NCBI RefSeq assembly: GCF_000613345.1
Contig: NZ_BAIS01000004.1
Coordinates: 32,648 to 96,647, forward strand
From: Prevotella disiens JCM 6334 = ATCC 29426
GTDB taxonomy: Bacteria > Bacteroidota > Bacteroidia > Bacteroidales > Bacteroidaceae
DNA: 64,000 bases
Direction of reading: 5' to 3'
Shown: positions 25,470 through 35,214 of the stretch, piece by piece
Layout of the letters: each line of letters starts with the position of its first letter
Position numbering within the stretch: position 1 is the stretch's first letter
The notes under the pieces: model-generated
Database searches by the model: none
What the model saw: only the letters and a program-made list of their open reading frames with translations
Told to the model about the DNA's origin: nothing
Made by a program: the position numbers and the translations under genes

Positions 25470-27342
25470 ATGAGTTTAAAGGCGATAAGCAAAGTGTTTG
25501 AGAAAGTAAGTTACCCGATATGGAGCAATTTTACTTTCTTCTTTTTCATGTATCTGCTTGGTATTTTGGTTTCTTACGAGGAACTTCCTGCCAACCGAGA
25601 TAATGTTGCTGTTTATAGTAATTTATGGTTTGAACTCTTCTTAGATGTGTACTTCGTCTGCTTGTTGCTTACTATTATTCCCAGAAAAGCAAGGCATTGG
25701 ATAGCGTTTTTTTTTCGCATTTCTGGCGTATGTAGTGAGTCTTGCCGACTTGTTTTGTTGGGTGAAATTTCAATCTACGCTCAATCCTTCGATGTTGCTA
25801 TTGGCTGCCGAAACCAATAGTCGAGAGGCTGGTGAATTTCTGAGTAATTATTTGAATGCCGATATTCTTACTTCGAGCGTTTGCTTGGTGCTTTTATTAG
25901 TGCTTTTTCATGTGTTAGTAGTTGTCTTTCAGCTATATAACAAACGAAATCAGGTAATTAAGGTTTCGAATTTATGGAAGTTTAAAACTATCGGAGTTCC
26001 ATTGAGCGGTGTTGTTGTGGCGGTATTATTGGTTTGGTCGGCATGTGCGTCTTATCATAACAAGCGTGAAATGTGTCAAATGTTTGGCATGCAGTCTATT
26101 GGAGATGTAGAGCATGAACTTACAACTGCCGAATGTGCCGATTTTTACCTGCCTACTTATCGCCTTGCATTTAGTATTTTTGCCAACGAATTGGCAGCCC
26201 AACAAGTTGATAGGCTGATTGAGGCAAAAGACCATGCAATGGTGGATAGTTGTTCGTTTGATGCTAAAAATATCGTGTTAATTGTTGGGGAAAGTATGGG
26301 ACGTCACCATTCGCAGCAGTATGGTTACTTTATGGAGACCACGCCACGACAGGTTGCATTAGAAAAACAAGGGTTGTTGGTGCCATTCTCCGATGTTGTT
26401 GCGCCTTGGAACCTAACCAGTTTTGTGTTTAAAAACTTTTTCTCAATGCACGTCGTTGGGCAAAAAGGCGAGTGGTGCGACTATCCGCTCTTCCCACAAT
26501 TATTCCGCAAAGCTGGCTATCATGTGTCATTCATAACCAATCAATTCTTGTCGAAAGCCAAAGAAGCGGTTTATGATTTTAGCGGAGGTTTTTTCTTGAA
26601 TCACCCAGAGTTGTCTGAATCAATGTTTGATACCCGTAATACTCGTTTGTTTGCTTATGATGCAGGACTTTTGAATGATTATGACAATCATTTGAAATCT
26701 GAAAACAAAGAACATAACTTGATAATTTTTCATCTTATGGGTTCTCATGTTTCCTACAATCGTCGTTATCCTGCCGACAGAAAACATTTCAAGGCAAAAG
26801 ATTACGCCGAGAAGCGTGCCGATTTATCCAAACAACGCCATTTTATGTTGGCCCATTACGACAATTCTATCTTGTATAACGATTCTATTGTCGACCAAAT
26901 TGTAAAACGTTTTGCCGATGAAGAGGCTGTCGTAATCTATATGCCCGACCATGGCGAGGAATGTTACGAAGGAAATCGAGGCTTCATTTGTAGAAACCAC
27001 TCGGCACAAATAGATTACGACTTGGCACACTATGAGTTTGAAGTCCCATTTTGGATATATTGTTCGCCAAAATATATCGCCAAACATCAAGATACTTTTG
27101 CACAGATAAAAGCCGTAAAAGATAAGCGGTTTATGACTGATGCGCTGCCACATTTGTTGTTGCATTTGGCTGGAATCAAGGCAAAAGATTATCATGCAGA
27201 ATACGATATATTGAGTCCGCAGTACAATGAGATGCGCCCACGAATCTTGAAAAATACAACCAACTATGATGATTTGGTTGAGCAACACAAACGAAAAACG
27301 GTAAAACGTTACAATAATAGCGAAAATAAAAAGCAAAAATGA
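25470..27342 (+). CDS. Phosphoethanolamine transferase, sulfatase family (frame broken at a T9 tract)
   Basis: A membrane-bound lipid A/glycan phosphoethanolamine transferase (EptA-like), about 623 aa when repaired. N-terminal membrane helices are followed by an alkaline-phosphatase-type catalytic domain. LIVGESMGRHHSQQYGY is the metal/nucleophile motif region, then IFHLMGSHVSYNRRYP and YMPDHGEECYEG with the metal-binding Asp-His. The frame shifts at nine T residues, 25,707-25,715; eight T residues would give WIAFFFAFLAYVVSLADLF without interruption. This is either slippage (phase variation) or an error. The next gene overlaps its stop by 4 bases. Confidence 0.82.
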
Positions 27343-28481
27343 AAACAGAAATGCAGCAAACCATATCGGGGAATAAGGTAGATAAAACGCTCAGTAGAAC
27401 CGAATGTCGCATTTTGCGCGGCTTGGCAATCGCAGGGATTGTGCTCCACAATTACTGTCATTGGCTTCGTCATGTGGTGCAAGAGAATGAATATCAATTC
27501 AATCAACACAATGTTGATTGGTTTAATCGTGTGATGGCACATCACTTTGACCATTATACCCTCTTGCATTTGCTTTCTTATTTTGGGCATTACGGGGTTC
27601 CTGTATTTCTTTTCTTATCAGCTTACGGTTTAGTTATAAAATATGAAGTGAAGATTCCACAAGAAATGGCTGTCAATCCCAGCTATAAGGAACCATCAAT
27701 ATTTAGCTTTTTTCGCTACCATTTCCTTAAATTGTTTCGCATGATGATTGTGGGCTTTTCTTGTTTTGTGCTTGTTGATGCCATCACACCTGGACCACAT
27801 CGTTATCAAGTGTTGGATATTATAGGACAAATGGGACTCTTTAACAATCTTTTGCCCAATCCTGACGACATCATTTGGCCTGGACCTTATTGGTTCTTTG
27901 GTTTGATGATGCAACTTTATATTGTCTATCGTTTGTTTTTGTACAAGAAAAATTGGACGTGGGTAGTGGCATTTATTGCGATTTGTACCGTTTTCGAGTT
28001 ATTATGCGACCCAAATGGCGAAACAATTAATCGCTTGCGATATAACTTTGTAGGCGGCATGTTGCCATTCGGGTTAGGTTTGCTTTACGCAAAATATATG
28101 CGAAATTTGCATATATCAGCCTTTTATCTTATCTTTGTAATATCGTTCTTTGGAGTTTGGTACGGTGATAATTATTATTTTACATGGCTTTTCGTTCCGA
28201 TGTTTATCTGCTCTTTGGTCGTAAGCTTTGTGAAAATTATCATGTCATGGAACAGTAAAAACCCAGAATTGAAACTCGGTGTTGCAAATAAATCGGAATG
28301 GTTGGGTGGACTTTCAGCAGCAATGTTTATTTCTCACCCAATTACTCGTAAAATCATTATACCAATTTCAAAGTCGGGCGACCTTTATACAGGATTGCTA
28401 CTCTATGTCATTACGTCAATTTGCGTAGCGTGGCTTTTCAAAGAATTTATGAAACAAGTGCCTTCACCTAAATTAAAATGA
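27339..28481 (+). CDS. Acyltransferase 3 family membrane protein
   Basis: A 380-aa polytopic protein of the acyltransferase 3 (OafA/YrhL) family, which adds acyl groups such as O-acetyl to surface glycans. The N-terminal RILRGLAIAGIVLHNYCHWL holds the conserved R and H of motif I. VPVFLFLSAYGLVIKYE is the second conserved helix. About ten hydrophobic helices follow. It overlaps both neighbours by 4 bases and so belongs to a tightly coupled operon with the phosphoethanolamine transferase and a second acyltransferase. Confidence 0.85.
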   Translation: MKTEMQQTISGNKVDKTLSRTECRILRGLAIAGIVLHNYCHWLRHVVQENEYQFNQHNVDWFNRVMAHHFDHYTLLHLLSYFGHYGVPVFLFLSAYGLVIKYEVKIPQEMAVNPSYKEPSIFSFFRYHFLKLFRMMIVGFSCFVLVDAITPGPHRYQVLDIIGQMGLFNNLLPNPDDIIWPGPYWFFGLMMQLYIVYRLFLYKKNWTWVVAFIAICTVFELLCDPNGETINRLRYNFVGGMLPFGLGLLYAKYMRNLHISAFYLIFVISFFGVWYGDNYYFTWLFVPMFICSLVVSFVKIIMSWNSKNPELKLGVANKSEWLGGLSAAMFISHPITRKIIIPISKSGDLYTGLLLYVITSICVAWLFKEFMKQVPSPKLK

Positions 28482-29515
28482 AGCTAAAGAATATAGAACT
28501 TGAAAATATAAGCCGCTTTCGTGGTGAATTAATGGGATTGGCAATTATTTTTGTCATACTCTTCCATGTGGGCTTATCACGCACCGATACTTTCTTTGGA
28601 CTACGAAGAATAGGCAATATTGGCGTTGATATCTTCTTTTTTCTTAGTGGAATAGGGCTGTGGTATTCGTGGACAAAGATGCCAAATGCGATGAAATTTT
28701 TGAAAAAGCGCATACTTCGCATTTATCCTGCATGGCTTTTTGTAGCAATGTTGTATTATATTCCTGATACCATTTGTCCACAATGGGTAAATCATGGTGG
28801 GCATTCTGCAAATTTAATCGATTTAATCGGTGATATAACAATTAATTGGGACTTTTGGTTGAATGGTGAATTAACCTTTTGGTACATACCTGCCACGATG
28901 ATGCTTTACTTGGTTACACCTGCTTATTTGCGATTAATCATAAAGCACCCTGTGTATCGTTGGTTGCCCGTAATGATGATTTCATGGTGCGTTATGGTGG
29001 AATATGTCATTCCTTTTCGCCAATCTTTGTGGCATTTAGAAATCTTTTGGAGCCGTGTTCCTATTTATTTTATAGGATTAAACTTTGGAGTATTGGTGAA
29101 AGAAAAGAGAATGATAGATGCAAATTCACTCGGTTTAATCGGCTTTTCATTCGTAGCTTTACTTTCAACATGTGTCTATTTGGAGCAGCAACGACACGGA
29201 ATGTTTCCACTTTTCTTGGAGCGTATGCTTTACATTCCGCTGACAATAACGAGTATCATACTTATTTGTGTTGCATTAGATAGAATACCTCAAGCTGTGA
29301 ATAAGGCACTTGTTTTTATTGGTGGCATAAGTTTGGAACTTTATTTACTGCACAATCACTTCGTTTTAATCTATATTGAACGATTGGGTTGGAGCTATTG
29401 GGCTAAGTTTTTTGCCACATTCATCATTGTTTTACCCTTTGCTTGGTTGCTGCACAAAGGCACCGATAAGGTAGCAAGCTATCTGGAACATAAAATGAAA
29501 GGAGAAGAAAAATGA
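28478..29515 (+). CDS. Second acyltransferase 3 family protein
   Basis: A 345-aa polytopic acyltransferase. The N-terminal RFRGELMGLAIIFVILFHVG has the conserved R and H. VDIFFFLSGIGLWYSW is the typical second motif (F-x-L-S-G). The end is GISLELYLLHNHFVLIYIERL. It is only distantly similar to the preceding protein, so substrate or position of acylation probably differs. ATGA overlaps link it to both neighbours. Confidence 0.87.
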   Translation: MKLKNIELENISRFRGELMGLAIIFVILFHVGLSRTDTFFGLRRIGNIGVDIFFFLSGIGLWYSWTKMPNAMKFLKKRILRIYPAWLFVAMLYYIPDTICPQWVNHGGHSANLIDLIGDITINWDFWLNGELTFWYIPATMMLYLVTPAYLRLIIKHPVYRWLPVMMISWCVMVEYVIPFRQSLWHLEIFWSRVPIYFIGLNFGVLVKEKRMIDANSLGLIGFSFVALLSTCVYLEQQRHGMFPLFLERMLYIPLTITSIILICVALDRIPQAVNKALVFIGGISLELYLLHNHFVLIYIERLGWSYWAKFFATFIIVLPFAWLLHKGTDKVASYLEHKMKGEEK

Positions 29516-30390
29516 AAGAACTCATCACTTTGATTCGCCCCTATCAATGGATTAAGAGCTTGGTAGTGCTGTTCCCAATCTTTTTTGGAGGCGCTTTAGG
29601 ACATTTCGATGCCTTATCCGAAGGTTTTATAACGGTGCTTTCCTTTTCGTTTGCATCATCTTCTATCTATTGTTTGAACGATATTATGGATGTGAATGAT
29701 GACCGCAGACACCCTAAAAAGTGTAGTCGTCCCTTGGCATCGGGGGCAATTAGTATCAGTCAAGGCTATTTTCTGATAATTGCAATGCTTGCCCTTTCAA
29801 TTTTATCTTTATCGTTTCTCCCTGAACGCCGTAATGAAACAGGAGCAATCATAGGGTTTTATTGGCTGCTAAATGTGGCTTATTGCCTTGCCTTAAAGCA
29901 GCATGCCATTATTGACGTATGTATCGTAGCGTTCGGTTTTGTGCTTAGAATCCTTGCAGGAGGTATGGCTACCGATATAAAATTGAGTAAATGGATTGTA
30001 TTAATGACGTTTTTGCTCATGCTTTTTCTTTCGTTTGCCAAGCGCAGAGATGATGTTTTGCGCATGAATGAAACGGGAGAAGCGCCTCGAAAGAATACCT
30101 ATCGTTACAACTTAACATTTATAAATCAAGCGATAACGATTACTGCCAGCGTTACATTGGTTTGTTATATCATGTATACGATGAGTCCTGAAACGATAGC
30201 AAACTTTCATACAGAGAATCTTTACCTTACGAGTATTTTTGTTTTATTGGGACTTTTGCGCTATATCCAGTTGGCTGTTGTTGATAAAAAGAGTGGCGAC
30301 CCGACGAAAGTTCTACTCCATGACCGCTTCATTCAGCTTATTGTATTAGGTTTTGGCTTAACTTTCCTCATCATAATTTATTTCTTGTAA
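29512..30390 (+). CDS. UbiA-family polyprenyl-phosphate phosphoribosyltransferase homologue
   Basis: A 292-aa UbiA-superfamily membrane prenyltransferase. The aspartate motif NDIMDVNDDRRHPKKCSRPL at residues 56-75 matches decaprenyl-phosphate phosphoribosyltransferase (Rv3806c, DPPR synthase) and not quinone or heme pathway enzymes; the HPxKxxRPLASG tail is typical. The N-terminus IRPYQWIKSLVVLFPIFFGG is also typical of this branch. It would join polyprenyl phosphate with PRPP to make a lipid-linked phosphoribose. The HAD phosphatase-GtrA gene starts 2 bases after its stop. The substrate assignment is inference from family and neighbour. Confidence 0.85.
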   Translation: MKELITLIRPYQWIKSLVVLFPIFFGGALGHFDALSEGFITVLSFSFASSSIYCLNDIMDVNDDRRHPKKCSRPLASGAISISQGYFLIIAMLALSILSLSFLPERRNETGAIIGFYWLLNVAYCLALKQHAIIDVCIVAFGFVLRILAGGMATDIKLSKWIVLMTFLLMLFLSFAKRRDDVLRMNETGEAPRKNTYRYNLTFINQAITITASVTLVCYIMYTMSPETIANFHTENLYLTSIFVLLGLLRYIQLAVVDKKSGDPTKVLLHDRFIQLIVLGFGLTFLIIIYFL

Positions 30391-30392
30391 CA

Positions 30393-31355
30393 ATGAAAGT
30401 ATATGCATTTGATTTTGATGGAACGCTGACGAAGAAGGATACTTTCCTCGCTTTTATCGAATATGCGAAAGGGTACGGAAAAACTTTTTGGGGATTTTTC
30501 TTGTTTTCGCCTATCCTTATTTTGATGAAATTAAGACTTTTTCCCAATTGGAAAGCAAAGCAAATGGTATTTTCATGGTTCTTTAAGGGCATGAATATTA
30601 ATGAATTTAATCAAATTTGCCACGAGTTTGCCGATAGAAATCAGTGCATTATACGAACAAGAGGCTGGGACACTATTCGAAAAGCATTGGCTAATGGCGA
30701 ACAAGTCATTATCATTACTGCGAGTATAGAGAATTGGGTGAAGCCTTTTTTCAAGGAATTTGGTAATCAAATTAAGGTGGAAGGCACTAAAATAGATGTT
30801 AGAATAAACCAAATTACGGGGCAGTTCCTAACTCAAAATTGCTATGGTGTTGAAAAAACGAAACGCCTTAAAGAAGTGTTCCCTTATCGTCAAGCCTATG
30901 AACTAATTGCTTTTGGTGATAGTAATGGCGATAGATATTTATTAAATGAAGCCGATGAAAGTCATTATAAACCTTTTCGTAATGAAAAGACCGATAAAAT
31001 CGGAGAAATTATACGATTTGGAATAGTCGGTGTAGCAGCTACAGCTATTCAATATGGGCTTTATTTGTTGCTATTAAAGTGGCTACAGCCACAAATTTCT
31101 AACACGATAGGGTATGCCATTAGTTTTGTTTTTAACTACATTGCATCTACAAAATTTACCTTTAAAGTGAAGTCTACGGCAAAGAAGGGAGCGGGCTTTG
31201 CCTTCTCGCACCTCATAAATTATGTTTTACAAACGGTTTTTCTTACGCTTTTTTTGTGGTTAGGGTTGCCTAAAAATATCGCATTAATTCCAGTTTTTTG
31301 TATTTGCGTACCTATAAACTTTCTATTGGTGCGCTTGTTTCTCAAGAAAAAATAA
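30393..31355 (+). CDS. HAD-IB phosphatase fused to a GtrA-type membrane domain
   Basis: A 320-aa two-domain protein. Residues 1-200 are a SerB-like HAD phosphatase: FDFDGTLT (Asp7, Asp9), VIIITASIENW (motif II) and FGDSNGDRYLL at 174-184 (motif IV). Residues about 205-320 are a GtrA-family domain with four membrane helices (FGIVGVAATAIQYGLYLLLL, then GYAISFVFNYIASTKFTF). GtrA proteins are linked to moving lipid-linked sugars across the membrane. Next to a DPPR-synthase homologue, the HAD part would remove the 5-phosphate and the GtrA part would flip or present the product. It ends the operon. Confidence 0.87.
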   Translation: MKVYAFDFDGTLTKKDTFLAFIEYAKGYGKTFWGFFLFSPILILMKLRLFPNWKAKQMVFSWFFKGMNINEFNQICHEFADRNQCIIRTRGWDTIRKALANGEQVIIITASIENWVKPFFKEFGNQIKVEGTKIDVRINQITGQFLTQNCYGVEKTKRLKEVFPYRQAYELIAFGDSNGDRYLLNEADESHYKPFRNEKTDKIGEIIRFGIVGVAATAIQYGLYLLLLKWLQPQISNTIGYAISFVFNYIASTKFTFKVKSTAKKGAGFAFSHLINYVLQTVFLTLFLWLGLPKNIALIPVFCICVPINFLLVRLFLKKK

Positions 31356-31398
31356 GAATGAAATAAGAACTTGTGAAGCAAAGAGTTATATTCTTTGT

Positions 31399-31429
31399 TT
31401 GGAAGTTATCTTTTTATTGTGTAACTTTG
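31399..31429 (+). promoter_or_regulatory. Promoter for the second half of the glycan locus
   Basis: TTG at 31,399, 20 bases, then TAACTTTG at 31,422-31,429, ending 27 bases before the GTG start of the next gene. It separates the biosynthetic operon from the transferase genes. Confidence 0.65.
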
Positions 31430-31456
31430 CAATTCGTTAATCAAAGAAGATAATCT

Positions 31457-32797
31457 GTGTTTGGTGTATTTGCAATAAAAAAAGAAGAAAGGCTCTTAGC
31501 ATTTGCAATGCTATTTGTGTTCATAGTTTATAGCGCATTGCTTATAAGTGGTCATTTTGGCGTTTATACGATGGGAGCGAAAGGTGGCTTTTATTCGTTA
31601 TTCACCAAAAATTTCCGCATGTCGGGCTATGATAATTGGTCTTGGATTACCATTTCTGGTATGCGCGTACACTTCGAAACTATTCGCCACCCTCTTTTTT
31701 TAACGCTGCTATATCCTTTCTATTGGCTCAATCATTGGCTCATTGAGGCGGTGGGAGTAAACTTTGCGGTTTTCTTTATGGCATTGATTATTCTATTTTC
31801 CGACTTCTATGCCGTTGTTTTTTCTTATCGAATTTTCCGTGAGGTATTAGATATGAAGGTTAAAGATGCTAATCTTTTAACACTCTTATTATTTTCTTTC
31901 GGTCATATTTTATTGCCAACTATGGTGCCAGACCACTTTGCAATTTCCCTAATGCTTTTGCTTTTAACGCTTTATTTGGTTGGGAAACGGCAAAAGGAAG
32001 GTCGGTTGCTCGCTGTTTGGGAAAACTTTTTACTTGTCTTTTTCACTGCAGGAATGGCAACTTCCAATGTTGTTAAAACTTTCTTAGCAGGACTTTTTAC
32101 CAATGGGAAACATTTCTTTTCATGGAAAAATCTTATAATTGGTATTGCATTACCCTTGTTATTGCTTTTGGGAATACAACAATTACAGTACCAAGCCATA
32201 GAAATTCCGCAAAAAGAAGTTACGAAAAAAATTCTAAAGAATAAGAAAGAGAAAGACCCAAAGAAACTCATTGCACATCAAAAAGCACGCAGTCAGTGGT
32301 TACGTTCGCATACAGGAATGGCTGCAAGTAGTGAGGGAATTGGAAAATTAATGGATGTAACAACATCAAGACAAAAAACGTTGGTAGAAAATTTCTTTGG
32401 CGAACCCATTCAATTACATCAAGAATATTTATTGAAAGATGTATCTTGGGATCGCCCAATCTTTGTAAATTATAGTTGGATAGCTAATTATGTGATAGAA
32501 GGAATAATCGTTCTTTTGTTCCTTGGTGGTATGTTGGTTGGTTGGAGATACAAGTTTATGCGCATGCTTTTCCTTTGGTTTATGTGCGATTTCACTCTCC
32601 ATGTTATTATGGGATTTGCCATAAACGAGGTTTATATCATGACTGCTGGGTGGGCTTTCATCATTCCTATTTCCATAGCTTATCTGTTACGAGGCTTATC
32701 AGAAACTCCTCGTCAATGGTTACGCGTATTTTTAGTAGCCTTAACGGGTTGGCTTTGGATTTATAATGGAGGACAAATCATTTATTATTTGATATGA
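31457..32797 (+). CDS. Multi-pass membrane protein, DUF6080-type, probable GT-C glycosyltransferase
   Basis: A 446-aa protein with about ten hydrophobic helices. It starts at a GTG, supported by alignment of AIKKEERLLAFAML with LVLRREERLPVAFF of the next protein. Conserved features shared with that paralogue are FRMSGYDNW, IRHPLFLTLLYPFYWLNHWL and NFAVFFMALI, then VPDHFAISLMLLLLTLYLVG. ENFFGEPIQLHQEYLLKDV lies in an extracytoplasmic loop. I recall this as DUF6080. Helix pattern and neighbours suggest a lipid-phosphate-sugar-dependent GT-C enzyme; this is inference. It is followed by its paralogue with a 4-base overlap. Confidence 0.7.
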   Translation: MFGVFAIKKEERLLAFAMLFVFIVYSALLISGHFGVYTMGAKGGFYSLFTKNFRMSGYDNWSWITISGMRVHFETIRHPLFLTLLYPFYWLNHWLIEAVGVNFAVFFMALIILFSDFYAVVFSYRIFREVLDMKVKDANLLTLLLFSFGHILLPTMVPDHFAISLMLLLLTLYLVGKRQKEGRLLAVWENFLLVFFTAGMATSNVVKTFLAGLFTNGKHFFSWKNLIIGIALPLLLLLGIQQLQYQAIEIPQKEVTKKILKNKKEKDPKKLIAHQKARSQWLRSHTGMAASSEGIGKLMDVTTSRQKTLVENFFGEPIQLHQEYLLKDVSWDRPIFVNYSWIANYVIEGIIVLLFLGGMLVGWRYKFMRMLFLWFMCDFTLHVIMGFAINEVYIMTAGWAFIIPISIAYLLRGLSETPRQWLRVFLVALTGWLWIYNGGQIIYYLI

Positions 32798-34230
32798 AAT
32801 CAGTAGCGAGGTTCTTGGTATTACGCAGAGAAGAGCGTCTTCCTGTTGCTTTTTTTCTACTTTGGCAACTCGTTTTACAAGCCCTTGCCCTTGTAAATTA
32901 TATCCCATTATTCCTTCAACCTTGTACTTCTTACTATAAACTTTTTGTCAATAACTATCATTTATCGGGCTTTGACCCACTTACTTATTTGGTTATTTCC
33001 GATTGGGACTTAGTTTATGATGTTAATAGACACCCGCTATTAGCACTTTTTTATTACCCTTTCGCCTTGCTAAATCAAGGACTGATGAGTGTATCAGGTG
33101 TTAATTTTGCCGTATTCATCGTAACTTTCGTGCTGCTTTTCTTTACAGTTTATGGCTTTGTTTTAATGCTTCGTATTCAACGAGACTTACTGAATTTGCC
33201 AATTTACGATGCTGTTCTACTCTCCTTTTTACTCTATTCTTTTGCCCATATTCTTATTGCAAGTGTTGCACCAGACCACTTTATTTTGTCACTCTTCATG
33301 CTTTTGCTTACCTTATATATCGCTGGGAAGCAGCTAAAAGGAAATAAAAAATTATCGAATAGGCAAACTATTTTATTGTTTATCTTTACTGCTGGCATTT
33401 CGTTAAACAATGGTTTGAAGGTCTTGGTAGCTAGTTTGTTTACTCGTGGACGACATTTTTTCAAACCCAAACATCTTTTTCCAATCATCATTTTGCCTGC
33501 TTTCTTGATGGTTGGTATAGGTGAGGGACAACATTATCTATTCGTTTCCAAGAAGATAGAAACTGCAAAAATGAAAAAACGTAAGGTGGTCAGAGCCGAA
33601 CGTGATAGTTTATTTGAAGCTTTTAAGGATACAACAGCGATAAAAGACAGTGCTAAGCAAGTTGCAGCCTTCGGAAAATTGTGGAAAAAACATAGGAAAG
33701 AAATTCGTAAAGCTGAGCTTAAACAGCCTGCAAAGGCTCATGCTGGCAAACCAATGAGTAGTAAACGTTTCTTGAATTGGACAGATGTTTCGACCTCTCG
33801 CACTAAAACTGTGATAGAAAACCTATTTGGTGAATCTATACAACTTCATCAAAAGCACACGTTGGAAGATGTTATGCGCACTCGCCCTGTGATAGTTTCT
33901 TACGATAATATTGTAAATTATGTTGTTGAAGGCATTCTTTTTTTGCTTTTTATAACAGGAATATGGATAGGAAGGCGTAATAAGTTTTTACAAATGGGGC
34001 TTGCTTTTGCTGCATTAGATATGCTTTTGCACGTTGGGTTGGGCTTTGGTATCAATGAAGTCTATATCATGACAGCTCATTGGATATACATCATTCCTTT
34101 GTCAATGGCAGTTTTACTTTGTCGCAGTGTAGGAAAAACACGGAAAATTCTCCGCCTGTCCTATTTCATTCTCACTATTTTCCTTATCGTTTATAATACT
34201 TCGCTTTTCGTTAAGTATTTGGATTTATAA
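32794..34230 (+). CDS. Paralogous DUF6080-type membrane protein
   Basis: A 478-aa protein clearly related to the one before it: YHLSGFDPL, VNRHPLLALFYYPFALLNQG, VAPDHFILSLFMLLLTLYIA and ENLFGESIQLHQKHTLEDV. It carries an extra basic loop of about 50 residues (around residues 260-320, MKKRKVVRAERDSLFEAFKD), probably cytoplasmic or periplasmic between helices. The tandem duplication suggests two linked transfer steps with similar donors. The reaction is unknown. Confidence 0.7.
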   Translation: MKSVARFLVLRREERLPVAFFLLWQLVLQALALVNYIPLFLQPCTSYYKLFVNNYHLSGFDPLTYLVISDWDLVYDVNRHPLLALFYYPFALLNQGLMSVSGVNFAVFIVTFVLLFFTVYGFVLMLRIQRDLLNLPIYDAVLLSFLLYSFAHILIASVAPDHFILSLFMLLLTLYIAGKQLKGNKKLSNRQTILLFIFTAGISLNNGLKVLVASLFTRGRHFFKPKHLFPIIILPAFLMVGIGEGQHYLFVSKKIETAKMKKRKVVRAERDSLFEAFKDTTAIKDSAKQVAAFGKLWKKHRKEIRKAELKQPAKAHAGKPMSSKRFLNWTDVSTSRTKTVIENLFGESIQLHQKHTLEDVMRTRPVIVSYDNIVNYVVEGILFLLFITGIWIGRRNKFLQMGLAFAALDMLLHVGLGFGINEVYIMTAHWIYIIPLSMAVLLCRSVGKTRKILRLSYFILTIFLIVYNTSLFVKYLDL

Positions 34231-34241
34231 ATAAAGCAATT

Positions 34242-35201
34242 ATGGCAGCAAAGGTTTCCATCGTTTTGTGTACTTACAATGGTGCAAAATATATCAAGGA
34301 ACAATTGGATAGTATTCTCAGTCAAACTTATCCTTTGTACGAGATTATTGTTCAAGACGATGATTCAATCGATGAAACCGTTGAAATCCTTAATGAATAT
34401 GCTACTAAAAATCCTTTGATTAAGGTTTATAAGAATGAATCTGGACATGGTGTAAATGGTAATTTCCTCTCAGCAATGCAACGTGCCACAGGTGATTTTG
34501 TTGCTATTTCAGACCAAGATGATATATGGGAACCCACCAAAATTGAGCAACAAGTACATGCCATTGGCAATAAAATGCTTTGTAGTGGTTTTTCTCGCCC
34601 TTTTTCCGATGACGGTTCGTTTGCTTATTTCGACAAAAGGCACCGCAACACCCATCTTCTTCGCATGCTGTTTCTTTGCTTGCCAGGACACACGCTGCTG
34701 TTTCGCCGTGAGTTAATAGACATGTTGCCTCCCTTGCAGCACCCAATTTTCACACATTCCATGTACGATGCAGCCTTATGTATTATTGCTTCTGCCCAGG
34801 AAAGTATTGTTTTTATTGATGAAATTCTTGTGAATTTTCGTCGCCATGCCGATGCTACCACTTATTCAGACTATCATAAAAGTTTGCCTTCTTGGCATAA
34901 TGCAATCAACAATCTTTGGTGGGGTGCCACCCATTTTGGGGCAACTCGCAAGAAAGCACGCCTCCTTTTCAACTCAAAATTAGAACTTTTGCGTTATATA
35001 AAGGTAGCAAGCAAAGTTGCAAAGACGGCAGAGCGTGTCATGGAATTGGAACTAAAAAAAGGAGTTTTGCCCTTCCTTGAATTGCAATATCTATTCGCAA
35101 AGAATTACAAACATTTATTTCATACCGAAGGCAGTGGAGTTTTGCGCTTGATAAGAGCTTTGCTTTATCCTATTATGCAACTGCACATGTATGCCGATTA
35201 G
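34242..35201 (+). CDS. GT2-family glycosyltransferase
   Basis: A 319-aa family 2 glycosyltransferase. SIVLCTYNGAKYIKEQLDSI is the nucleotide-binding start, IIVQDDDSIDETVEI carries the first acidic motif, and FVAISDQDDIWEPTKI carries the DxD-like metal site. The C-terminal part (LFNSKLELLRYIKVASKVAK) is helical. It resembles rhamnosyltransferase-like enzymes of O-antigen synthesis. It is cytoplasmic, acting on a lipid-linked acceptor. It follows the DUF6080 pair and converges with the flippase gene. Confidence 0.88.
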   Translation: MAAKVSIVLCTYNGAKYIKEQLDSILSQTYPLYEIIVQDDDSIDETVEILNEYATKNPLIKVYKNESGHGVNGNFLSAMQRATGDFVAISDQDDIWEPTKIEQQVHAIGNKMLCSGFSRPFSDDGSFAYFDKRHRNTHLLRMLFLCLPGHTLLFRRELIDMLPPLQHPIFTHSMYDAALCIIASAQESIVFIDEILVNFRRHADATTYSDYHKSLPSWHNAINNLWWGATHFGATRKKARLLFNSKLELLRYIKVASKVAKTAERVMELELKKGVLPFLELQYLFAKNYKHLFHTEGSGVLRLIRALLYPIMQLHMYAD

Positions 35202-35214
35202 AGTCTTTTGACCT

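Noticed and set aside
31021..31355. Separate gtrA gene after the HAD gene
   Set aside because: The frame is open throughout with no start codon preceded by a ribosome-binding site at the domain border, so a fusion is the direct reading.
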